Source: Goniomonas avonlea
Taxonomy: Eukaryota > Cryptophyceae > Goniomonadida > Goniomonadaceae
Assembly: GCA_003573635.1 (NCBI GenBank)
Contig: QUTJ01031528.1
Location: 1-12,490, forward strand
Direction of reading: 5' to 3'
DNA: 12,490 nucleotides
Part shown: positions 1 through 9,108 of the stretch, piece by piece
How the letters are laid out: each line of letters opens with the position of its first letter
How positions within the stretch are numbered: the stretch's first letter is position 1
Position numbers and translations under genes: made by a program
The notes under the pieces: generated by a model
What the model saw: only the letters and a program-made list of their open reading frames with translations
Database searches by the model: none
Told to the model about the DNA's origin: nothing

Positions 1-11
1 CCCCCCCCCCC
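1..11. repeat. Poly-C run (C11) at window start
   Basis: Eleven consecutive C bases open the window. On the minus strand they read as glycine codons at the truncated end of the DUF789 protein. The opposite end of the window also finishes in C10, which suggests assembly breaks at homopolymers. Confidence 0.9.
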
Positions 12-2069
12 GAGCACTGGCCACGCACTTGGAGCAGTTAGGTCACCAGGGGTGGTGTCACCTTTCCCAGCTTTCTCCGAGTTTTTAGCCTTGTCACTGG
101 CAGCATCAGCCTGCCCGCGGCCCCTCCCAGAGGCAGCTACGCTGCCACTGCCTCGGCCCCGGCCCCGACCACCCCTCCCGGCTTCTCTCCCACCACGCCC
201 TGCAGGGCCTGAGGGGCCCTTGGCCGGGCTTTTGAACCGGTTGGCGCGGAGAAGAGTGTCGTACGCAGGCTGATTGCGCAGGACGTGCTCGAAATCGGAG
301 TGCGGGAAGGGGGCTCGGCTGCCTGGCGGACGCGACAGGGCGGCAGAGCCGAGGAATAGCGGGGGAGGAAGACTGAGGTGTGAGAGCTGTGCGGGGGGAG
401 GGAGCATTCGCGGAGGCCGGAACCCGTGCCCACGGGGAGGGTTGTGGCTGAACCAGAACTCAGGCCGGACCTTATACGGCACCACACCCACAAATGACAG
501 CCAACTGCGGCCTTCGCCAGGCTGGGTGTTCAACGGCTCCACGGCTCCGTCATGCTGGTGCCAAGCCTGCGCGAGCAGTGCGGCAGCGGACGAGTTGTCA
601 CAATCGCTCGGTTCGCTGACGGAAGCCAGGTCCACAGTCTCATCGTCCTCATCCTGAATGCAAGTAAACGCCGTCGTTGGGCTCGTGGCGTTTGCCAGCA
701 GTCGCTCCGACGGCGAAGGGCTGTGACCGTTCCCCCCCGCCACTGCCGTCGCGACTGCATCGGCCATGCTCGACACTATCGACGCGATAACAAACGCTGT
801 AGAAGCATCGCGGTCGTCTGCCGGGAGAAGCTCGTCAAGACGCGGCGACGCGGGGGCAGCAGGAACGCGTGCATTGGCGTTGGGGGAGACGGGCATCGTT
901 GTGGGCGCGACAATGAAGGGCTTGTCGGCTTTGGGTGCGGTAGCTCCCTTGCTCGTATCCTTCTCGGATACCATCACATCCTTGACCATGTCCTCCCACT
1001 TGGAATTGTGCGGGGAGAGAGAAAACCGGTAGTATGTGATAAAAGAGCCGCGGATGGCTGGCGCGGTCGTGCTGTGGCACAGAATAGGGTACCAAGCGAC
1101 TGCCAACCACGAGCGGTCAAGATCAAGATCACCCGAACGTCCAGTGGACAGAAGTGGGAGACGCTCTTGAAGCTCATTCATCCTATCCACCAACGGGGGT
1201 CGCTGATCCGGTGGCGTGGCTTCAAAAAATTCGGCCAAAAGAACCGGTGGGCCTTCAGGGGCTTCTGCAGCAGCCGCAGGCTGGCTTGGGGGCGATGGCA
1301 TTGGTGGTACCGGCGACGCCGGCAATGGACAAAGAGTTGGTGTCACCGTCGGGGATCGAGGAGGAGTCGCACTGACACTAGGTGGCGCACTTGTTACTGA
1401 GGCAAACGGTGCCGACAGACGAGTTTGGGTGCCCCACGGATTGCTTGGGACAGGCGGGGGTGCGCCCCACACGCTGGTCGCTGCAGGTTGGGACCCCCAT
1501 ACAGATGGTTTCGAAGGTGAGGACGACCCCGTTCCCAATGGGGCCCAAGCGGTGGTGCACGGATCGGATGGAGAGCGACCACGTTGAGGGGGTGAGGAGC
1601 CAGCAGAAGGTGTCTTGCCCTTCTTCACAATGTCACTGAAACTGGGAGGCCCACTGTCGCTCGATTGTGGAATGGGCTTGGGGGTGGCGACGTTTGAAGC
1701 AACAACTGCGCGAAGCCATGGCGACATGGCACTCGGTGGTTCCTTTGCTGATGGCTCACTTGGCGGTGCAGCCTCTGAGAGCGGTGAGGGCTCGGGACCT
1801 TTGGGCGCTGCAAATAGCTGAAACCCAGAAAGATGGGGGACATAGAACGCGTAGGTTTCTTCCCCACCGATTTGAACAGGGACCTCGAGGCCATAGGGCA
1901 GGTCATAAAAGTCCCAAAGGTCCTGCAGTGCGAAATCGGCTGGCTGCCCTGGTTTGCACGGCAAAGCAGGGGTGGTGCACAGAAGCAGTGAGAATACATT
2001 GCTGTCCTTGGAAAGCTTGTCAGACAACGCGGGATCGTCCGTCCACTCCCAATAAGGGCGGCGCTGCAT
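1..2069 (-). CDS. DUF789 family protein with Pro/Ser-rich inserts and RGG-rich tail (3' end cut by window edge)
   Basis: A single minus-strand frame runs from the ATG at 2069 to base 1 without a stop (689 codons), with no intron needed. Three blocks match the plant DUF789 pattern. Block 1 is residues ~1-88, with LWDFYDLPYGLEVPV around W52 and YVPHLSGFQLF at 76-86. Block 2 is ~278-355, with AEFFEATPP, then SWLAVAWYPI around W321, then FITYYRF. Block 3 is ~523-540, with WLSFVGVVPYK. About 190 residues of Pro/Ser/Ala-rich sequence separate blocks 1 and 2, and a second insert separates 2 and 3. After the domain come Gly/Arg repeats (~624-653, RGG/GRGRG) and a SAWPVLG motif near W683 that runs into glycine codons made by the terminal G run. 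The molecular function of DUF789 is not established. The RGG tail suggests RNA binding, which is inference. The start is the first ATG of the frame, but the same frame is open 95 codons further upstream to a stop at 2357-2355, so an upstream exon or start cannot be excluded. The 3' end lies outside the window. Confidence 0.85.
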   Translation of the reverse strand, partial: MQRRPYWEWTDDPALSDKLSKDSNVFSLLLCTTPALPCKPGQPADFALQDLWDFYDLPYGLEVPVQIGGEETYAFYVPHLSGFQLFAAPKGPEPSPLSEAAPPSEPSAKEPPSAMSPWLRAVVASNVATPKPIPQSSDSGPPSFSDIVKKGKTPSAGSSPPQRGRSPSDPCTTAWAPLGTGSSSPSKPSVWGSQPAATSVWGAPPPVPSNPWGTQTRLSAPFASVTSAPPSVSATPPRSPTVTPTLCPLPASPVPPMPSPPSQPAAAAEAPEGPPVLLAEFFEATPPDQRPPLVDRMNELQERLPLLSTGRSGDLDLDRSWLAVAWYPILCHSTTAPAIRGSFITYYRFSLSPHNSKWEDMVKDVMVSEKDTSKGATAPKADKPFIVAPTTMPVSPNANARVPAAPASPRLDELLPADDRDASTAFVIASIVSSMADAVATAVAGGNGHSPSPSERLLANATSPTTAFTCIQDEDDETVDLASVSEPSDCDNSSAAALLAQAWHQHDGAVEPLNTQPGEGRSWLSFVGVVPYKVRPEFWFSHNPPRGHGFRPPRMLPPPAQLSHLSLPPPLFLGSAALSRPPGSRAPFPHSDFEHVLRNQPAYDTLLRANRFKSPAKGPSGPAGRGGREAGRGGRGRGRGSGSVAASGRGRGQADAASDKAKNSEKAGKGDTTPGDLTAPSAWPVLGGG

Positions 2070-2206
2070 CGCCGACGCAAGGACCAAGGTGCCTCTTCGA
2101 CCCAAAAGCCGTCGTTCATAAACGAGGAACCCATTAACAGCCCCTAACGAACTCGGTAGTGTGCTCCGGCCCCAGCCGCCCGGCCCTCCAGGTGGAAGCT
2201 TACGGT
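2070..2206. promoter_or_regulatory. Short head-to-head intergenic region, likely bidirectional promoter
   Basis: The start codons of the minus-strand DUF789 gene (2069) and the plus-strand SAP18-like gene (2207) are only 137 bp apart, so this stretch must hold both 5' UTRs and the core promoter elements. I see no clear TATA box. A GC-rich core (cggccccagccgcccggccc, about 2167-2186) is the only compositional feature. That the promoter is bidirectional is inferred from gene orientation alone. Confidence 0.45.
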
Positions 2207-2909
2207 ATGCAGTTGAAGCATCCACACTCACGCAACACTCTATTACTTCGAGTGAGCAACAACGTCGTTCAACCTGTGTTGCTTTGCCTTTTGGAAGAGA
2301 ACATCCCGTGGTTTCGTGATGAAAAGATTCAGCAGGTACGACGTGTTGGTTTCGTTAGTGCCTGATGCATGTCTGCAGGATGTCATGTGGGCACTTCAAA
2401 AGCTGATCCCAGGACTGTTGGAGGCACGGGGGCAAGGTCCTCGGAAGGATTTGTTGAAAACCCAATTTACTTGTTTGCAAGGTCGTGCTCCGTGCATTGG
2501 TGCGAAAAAGTGCTAACATCCTCTCTTTCAGGGACAACTTTCCAGCTGTGGTATAAGATGCGAGCTTCCGATTCTAACTACCATGTCCTTGTAAAAAAGG
2601 TACGTAATTCTTTTTTTGCCTCCTTCTTCTGTGGCATCACACGCGATAGGGGGGCAGCTTCCCAGGAGCGAGTGCCCACGGCGGCTCGGGTGAGTACGCT
2701 GGCTTCACGACATCACCAGACACCTTGGTCGTCCAGGTGTATCCTCAAGATTCTGGCCTTATTCCTGCCATGATGGCAAAGCAAGGTATTTGGTGCTCTT
2801 CCTGTGTCGTTGAGACCAATCTTGTGCAGCGGCCGAAGAATCGCAGAGAGAGCTAAAAAAGCAAAAATCTTCCGATACTGCGGCGGCTCAGAACGCTCCG
2901 GGCACCTGA
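2207..2909 (+). CDS. SAP18: SAP18-like protein (Sin3-associated polypeptide 18), six exons
   Basis: Proposed exons are 2207-2251, 2298-2436, 2532-2599, 2666-2689, 2737-2785 and 2830-2909. The introns are 46, 95, 66, 47 and 44 nt, all GT-AG, all in phase, giving 134 aa. SAP18 has a ubiquitin-like fold and works in the Sin3/HDAC co-repressor and in the ASAP/PSAP complexes with RNPS1 and Acinus or Pinin at exon junctions. Matches to the family are TLLLR (residues 11-15, family PLLLR), FSR, PDACLQDV (family MDATLKEL), EARGQGTTF (family EARKKGTHF) and YHVLVKK (family YRVKEIG). The last family element (F..GDYLD.AI) would correspond to VYPQDSGLIPAMM. The loop before it is shorter than in animals, and part of it is a 24-nt exon. 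The C-terminus is a polar Lys/Gln/Ala tail. The human protein is about 153 aa. Exons 1 and 4 are the least certain. The identification rests on a modest number of matched positions, and no search was run. Confidence 0.65.
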
Positions 2910-3264
2910 TCCAGCAACTGATCTCGCAAGAACAAACACGTTTGCACCGTTGCCGACTGTGCGCAGAGGCGCTCACCAGATCCAGGCGCGGCACCTTCAC
3001 CGAACTTCTCGGCGCGAAGTACCACCCGAACCGCCACTGGCACTGCCCTGGGACCCCTGAGGACCAATTAAACCTCATTCGATCTTCAGTTGGAATTTCA
3101 AACACAGTAATGCTATATTGAATTCTTGTAGCCAAGAACTTGATTCGGTTCGTTATTACATTACAGTACAGCGTGACTCATAAAACAAAGTACATAATAT
3201 CCAATATCGCACGCCGCGAAGCCACCGATGCACAGCTTGGCGCCGCGGCAATAAAGAAACTCTC
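2910..3264. other. Convergent intergenic region (3' ends of SAP18-like and ankyrin genes)
   Basis: This 355-bp gap separates the stop of the SAP18-like gene from the stop of the minus-strand ankyrin gene. It is GC-rich up to about 3060, then clearly AT-rich (3065-3215). The plus strand carries ATTAAA at 3067-3072 and AATAAA at 3250-3255, either of which could serve as a polyadenylation signal for the SAP18-like gene. The minus strand has no exact AATAAA below 3265. Short open frames cross the region on both strands, but I do not recognise any of them. Confidence 0.4.
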
Positions 3265-5318
3265 TCACACAGGAGTCTGGGGTGGCAGGGCGGGAGTTAT
3301 GGGAGTCCCGGGAGTTCCGGGAGAGAGTGGTGTCGCATCCCCGCCCACGGGTGCGACGGGCGCCCTCACAGGACGCTTCGGTAGTTGATACGCACTCCGG
3401 CGTATTGGCGTGGAGGGGTCCTGTACAAAACCGCTGTCTCCAGGACCGCTGACGACCGCTGGACTCAGGGGTGCTGCGGTTGCGACTGGACTACCACGAG
3501 GAGAAGACGCCGCCGTTGATCTTGGGCTGCTGTACTGTGGCGGCGTGCTTGCTTCCGGGATGTTGACAGTGACAGGGGTCACAGGCTTGAGTTTAAACAT
3601 AGGTAATGGAGCGGTGGACTCGCGTGCGTCTGGCATGGCGCTGCTTGACTCCGACACCAGGGAGCTCCCGGAGCCCCAGGCTTCGCCGGTTTCAGCGAGC
3701 GGGACAGAACCGGGCGGCGCGGCGCGACGAATCTTGCGCCCGTAACGCGTCTCTGGTGTCGTTACAGGCTCAGACTCTGCCGTCACCGTGTCAGTATAAT
3801 CATCGCAAAGGCATTACATTGCGTGCTCCTGCTGCCACGAAAATCAGGGGGACTCACCAGCGTCCTGTTCCGAAGCGATAGACCCCAGCGTGACACCAGA
3901 CTTAGCTTGAATAAGGCCCTTTGGTGACGGCAAAGATTCTTGGGATGGAGCGCGGATGAGGGATGTTTTGATGCGCGAATCGCCTTTTTGGGGGGTTAGG
4001 TCAGCCTGTTCACAACATCGAGCAAATTCCACGCACCAACAATATTGACCGGCGTTCCGGGTAGCTGTACAGTCTCATCAGAGGCGTGAGATCGTGCAGA
4101 GTCTTTGAGCGCCTCCTCTGCCTCAGCGACAGGGTCGATCATATCCGCCTGGAACGAACGCCAAGATCAGACACTAGCATTGATTGGGCAACCACAGCTT
4201 ACCTCAACCATGAGATCCCGGAGGTCAGCATTTTCTGGAGTCGGAGTCACATCGCCCGATCTGTCCTCCCCAGACATCCCAGACCTCGCAGACTTGGCAT
4301 CGCCGTCAGATTTGTCATCCTGATTGTCCAATCCTGTTGAGAGCTTGGCGGAGGCGATGGCGATCAGACTAGCAGTATCATTCTGAGTAACTTGCGAATG
4401 TGCCAGCTGCCTTGCCAAGGTTTGTTCTGTAACCTTTTTTCTCACGGCCACGAGTTGCGCCTGATTGCCGTGCAACTTTCGCCGCACGCGAGAAACGCCC
4501 GGGACTGGAGTGTCCAACATTTTGCTGATATCGGCACGCCTCACCTGCAACGCAACGTCTCGAGGAGAGAGACCTTCAGCATTTGATAACGATGGGTCTG
4601 CACCGATTTTGACCAACAGTCGGACAGCACCAGCCTTGCGCTGACGGGCTGCGAGATGCAGGGGGGTGTTGCCCTTCCTGTCTGGCAAGTTGACAGCTCG
4701 GGCAGTCGCTTCAGTGTAAGCCAGTACAGCAACAAAAATATCTTCGGTGGCGTTGTGGACTGCAAGCCACAGGGGGGTCTGGCCAGCTCTGTTCTGCAAA
4801 GCAATCGAGGAAGGGCACACGTCCATGAGCACTTTTGCGGCCTCGACAAGACCCTCTCCAGTGGCATAGTGCAAGGGAGTCATGCCTTGGTCATTTTGAC
4901 TGTCAGGTTTGGCCTTGTGTTCCACAAGCAATTTCACAACTGCCAAGTCCTTGGAAAGTACAGCCAAATGCAAAGGACTGTCCTTCTCAGCATTTTCAGC
5001 ATCCACTGGCAGTCCATGGTTCAAAAGGAGACGCAAACAATCAGGAAACCCCCGATAGGCTGCTAGATGCATTGGGGTGTTTCCCTGCTCATTCTGAGAA
5101 GTCCCTGTTGCCCCTTTCTTTAACAGTCCATCAACAAGCCCATCGTGACCATGATAGCAGCAACTATGCAAGGCCGTGTTTCCCTCCTCATCAGCAATCG
5201 AGGGATCCACATGGGGAGAGGCCAAGAGCTTTGTCGCCAAAGCGATGTCACCCTTCTCAACCCCCTTGAGAAGGGATTGCCCCTTCTTGACGGCGGACTT
5301 ACTGCCCTCCGCCCCCAT
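3265..5318 (-). CDS. Ankyrin-repeat protein with N-myristoylation-type start and SP/TP-rich tail, four exons
   Basis: Exons on the minus strand are 5318-4203, 4148-4071 (or -4050), 4005-3858 and 3776-3265, giving 617 or 624 aa. The donor of intron 1 is GAG|gtaagc and its acceptor is ttccag. The last intron is gtgagt...ggcag. The donor of intron 2 is ambiguous: gtacag at 4070 or gtcaat at 4049, and both keep the frame. About eight ankyrin repeats cover residues ~18-262, recognisable by NTALH, NTPMH, SPLH, TPLH, TPLW and NTPLH at the repeat starts. A basic, Gln-rich linker (~270-310) follows, then an acidic Ser/Asp segment, then a Pro/Ser/Thr-rich tail with many SP and TP sites. The open frame extends upstream only by GTG and TGC codons, so the ATG at 5318 is the first Met. 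It gives MGAEGSKS, with Gly2, Ser6 and Lys7 as expected for N-myristoylation. Ankyrin repeats bind protein partners, so a membrane-tethered scaffold is a reasonable inference. I cannot assign a specific family. Confidence 0.82.
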
Positions 5319-5671
5319 GCACACACAACCGAAACTGTGTCAGCCAGGAAGTGACAGGTCTATCCCCGACAGAGGACCGCACCGCGGTCGTTGGCAAAAA
5401 GGCACTAGTCATGGAGATTCCAAATAACAATGGGTTTTCGAGTTGACTATTGTTTAATCGTGCGAGGAATCTTGTGTTGATTATCAGTGATCTAATAATT
5501 AATCAAAGTTTGTGGCTCTCCTGTGCTCAACAAACCGACTCTCCCCTTGTCAGAAGTTGTCAAAAATAAATGTTGGGTACAGGAGTCTGTTTCTTAGGGC
5601 GCCTTCGGCATTGTTTCTCCGAGGCATTTTTGAGGCGGGTTGGCACAGAGGTTTGAAAAAACAAAGCCGGC
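5319..5671. promoter_or_regulatory. Head-to-head intergenic region between ankyrin gene and NCAPG
   Basis: These 353 bp lie between two divergent start codons and must include both 5' UTRs and promoters. The half next to the ankyrin gene is GC-rich (caccgcggtcg near 5380). The middle is distinctly AT-rich, with a taataattaatcaaag stretch near 5492-5507. I see no gene and no convincing TATA box at a fixed distance from either start. Confidence 0.4.
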
Positions 5672-8600
5672 ATGGAGACGAGCGTGTTGAGCATCTTGGA
5701 AGAATGCCAGCGCAGTTTCGGTAAGGGTTTGTGCTTCTGCTTCTTTTCTCTGAGCAGCTCCAGGTAATCACCGTAAGGGTGTGATCACACTGAAGAAACT
5801 TCAGGAAAAGAATCGGGAACAGTTTTGGGATGTGGGTCGCCGTTCGTCGATGTTTGCCCACTCACAATTGAACAGGATTTTATTGGGTGCGTGCTTAGGG
5901 CTTTGTTGATCTTCAAGAGGGAACCGAGCGTGGAGCGATTTGTGCAGTTTGTTGTTTCGTGAGTTGGTGTTCTGAACAACACTTCGTCTAACATCCACAG
6001 ATTTGCCACATTTTCGAACGACAAGTTCCCCATGGACTCGCAGTTTGCAGAATCCTTGATGAACGAATTATTAAAGTACACTGATGCAAAGGACAAGGTG
6101 CTCTCTATTTTGTGTCACCATTTTGTGCTCAAATGTTCCTGGGTGATCAGGCTGTCCGGTTCCGCTCGTGCCAGCTGATCGCTCGTCTCTTGAACAATTT
6201 GGGAGCGGATGCTGAAGTCAAGTACGTCTCGGAAGCACCAGCGATTTTGGTGGCTTTCTCATTTTTTTTGTCCGCAGTGACGATTTGTTTGAAAACGTGA
6301 TGGAGAAGATGTTGGTTCGAACCCAGGACAAGGTCCCGGTTGTGCGGGGGGTGGCGATTGCCGCACTTGTAAGACTCTGTCTCTTCTTTTACAGCTTTGA
6401 CTCAGACCGGTCGCAGGCCCGATTGCAGGACCCGACTGACCCCGAAGACGAGGTCACGGCATCCTACCTCAAGCTTATTGGCAGCGACACCAGCAAGGAT
6501 GTGCGAAAAGCGGTCTTGGCCAATATCGGTCCGACCTCGGTGAGTCTGTCTCCATAATAATCGCCATAACCCTTGCCTCAATTTCCCGCAGCATGCGTTG
6601 CCGTTTATTCTGGAGCGCTTGCGTGACGTCCGTGAGGACGTCCGAAAGCACGCGATTCACGCCGCCTCGCTCAAAGTGCGAACGGTCTGTCTGTGAATTC
6701 TGTCGGTTTGACTTCAGTATTGCAGATTGAATGTAAGGCCTTGACGATTGAACAACGCGCTCAAGTTGTCAAGCTCGGCCTGACTGACAGGTGGCTCGTC
6801 CTCGCTCTGAAACACAGTGACACATGTTGCAGGAGCGAAATTGTTCGTGCTGCCGCTGTTGAGATGCTCTGCAAGCACTGGCTTCCACAGGCAGACGCCG
6901 ACCCTTTCCAGGTGATGCAGCATGGCACGCCAATCGAACACACTGCCTCGTTTCCACGCTCGGTCGAACACACACTCGCCTGCGATGCTGTATGCGATGC
7001 CGTGCCGCTCCACACATGGGCTCAGACCTGACGCTCCCAAACAGCTGCTCTCTCTCCTGGACGTGGAGTCATTCACCGAGGAGTCCGAGTTGGCTGTGAA
7101 GACGCTGCTCAAGCACGGGAAGGTGCCGCCGTCCACTGCCACCAAGGTTGTTATTGCCGCGGACGCAACCAAGCCGATTGGCCCTGAGGAGGCGCTGTTC
7201 TGGAGGGTGGCACTCGAGTGGGCGGCCGAGAGCAAGGTGTGTGCAAGAGCGAGTGGTTTCGGGGAGGCAGTCCTGTGATGCGTGCGGCGCTTGTTCACCT
7301 CACAGCGGGCGTGAGGCCACTGCTGGGGTGCGGCAGGCCTTTGCCGTCCTGCAACCTTCAGAGGTGGCATGGCCAATCTTCAGCATTTTTGGCGTGGGTT
7401 GCTGAAATCAGAGCTGTGTGCGCGTGTGTGGAGGCGTGCGCGCTCGCTATGAGTTTGCCGACACGCTCAGACACTGACGCACACCAGGACGAGGACATGC
7501 TTGAGGAAGTGCGCACTGAGATCTCCGTGTTCTGCCGCGTGTTGGAGGCCTCTCGCGAGGATCCGTTTGTTGCAGCGCAGCTTCTGATGCTCGGGTTCGT
7601 CACATTCGCTGTTCGTGGCTGTGTGTTCTGTGACTCTTTCTTTCTCGGCTGAGAGAGAGACAGAGAGTATTCGAGCCACCTAGGAACTGCATACTGCCAC
7701 CTAGGAACTGCGGCCACGAATCCGTAGTTTTTTTTGTTTTGCAGAAGCCAAAAAGAGCAGAGAGAAGACAACGGAGTGAGAAGTGCTATGCTGCTGTCGA
7801 GGTGTCGTCGAGTGAGTGGATTGCAAAGGTGGTTAATGCGCGAACGGCAGGAAGCACTTGGACATGCAGGATGAGGTTGGGCGCAGGACTCTCTTTTCAA
7901 ACATCCGTGAGTCTCCTCTCCACTGTCTCCTGCACTCCCCCCCCCCCCCTCTCTCTCGCTCTCGCTCTCTCGTGACGCTGAGTTGACGCCATACTTGTCA
8001 ACGAGTTTGTCACAGACACAAATCTGAGCTCAACACAATCACACATCCCTGCTTTTCATCTGCCCACGCCCAAGCTAGAACGAATCGTTGACAGCACACT
8101 CACCAGATGACATGCTGCTGGACGAGGCCACCCCTCTGGAGCAGGTGCCGCACGCCGTGGCAGTCCTTCGCTGTCTCGAGACGCAGGATGCTTCTCTTGC
8201 GCGTGTGGTCATTTCGCTCGCCGAGGTGCGTTTGACAGTCTTGTGGGTGGATGCATGGATGGGAGACGGTTTTGGCATTGAGTACGCGTGCGTACGTGCG
8301 CTCGTGGATGCTTTGTGAACGTTGTGAATGAGAATGCTGTGCACTTGTCCACCCTTCGCTATCCTCCCTGAAAAGAAAATCAAAGAACGTGACAACACCC
8401 TCGAATCCTCCAACCTCTTTCCACCAAGCAGCGAAACCGTGTACTGCCAACTCTCGGGTTCCGACCTCCGGTCGTGGTTCCTATTCCACGGCTTTGGTTG
8501 GTGACAGCACGCCTCACAGGAGCTCGTGTCCTCGGACCCTAGCGAGACCCAGTGGATGCTGGCGCTCACCATGGTGGAGTCGTACCTGCAAACTTGCCCT

Positions 8601-9061
8601 CGCCTTCCCGCGGCCGCAGCGCTGCTCGACCTCGTCATCCGCCCGGGAATGGCCAACACCAGCGCTGCCGTGCGCTGTGTGGGAGTCGGCGCCCTCGGAC
8701 AGTACTGCCTCCTTGACGCTGATGCCGTCGCGAGTCACGTGCCGGTGTTCCTGCACGCGCTGCGCCTCGACACTCTCGACGTCCAGCGCGCCGCGGCCAA
8801 GGTACTGAGGTTGGGTGCGCGTGTGTCGCTCTGCCGGTGTGTGTGTGTGTGTGTGAGCGTGCTGCCATTCCCAGTGAGAAGGTCTCTATCAATGTCTCAG
8901 AGTGCGCATTGACGTGCCGAAGGCGTCTCGAACGAAGCAGTTGTGTGTCAGTGAGCCTCGATCGCTGATCCTCACCCGTGCAGGTGCTGTTCGACATGGT
9001 GATGGTCTTCGGTGATGCTGCGTTGCAGTTCGACCCAGCCGCCGTCCTCTCGCAGGTGCGT

Positions 9062-9108
<47 letters not shown>

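Noticed and set aside
552-1400. 282-codon plus-strand open frame
   Set aside because: It lies entirely opposite the DUF789 coding frame, is Arg/Trp-rich without recognisable motifs, and is a typical shadow frame in GC-rich DNA.
2336-2378. Alternative 43-nt intron in the SAP18-like gene (CAG|gtacga...ctgcag)
   Set aside because: The splice sites are good and the frame is kept, but it removes the segment encoding YDVLVSLVPDACLQ, which carries the best SAP18 match. It may be a minor isoform.
2482-2531. Later donor (CAAG|gtcgtg) for SAP18-like intron 2
   Set aside because: It also keeps the frame but would insert 15 residues between EARGQ and GTTF, where the family has none. The donor at 2437 was preferred.
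2713-3135. 140-codon minus-strand frame, and the 105-codon plus-strand frame at 2804-3121
   Set aside because: Both cross the end of the SAP18-like gene, show no family motif and oppose each other. They are treated as chance frames.
5958-6000. Branch points and small RNAs inside the introns
   Set aside because: I looked for snoRNA C/D boxes and tRNA-like folds in the longer introns and saw none I could support. No branch-point consensus stands out.
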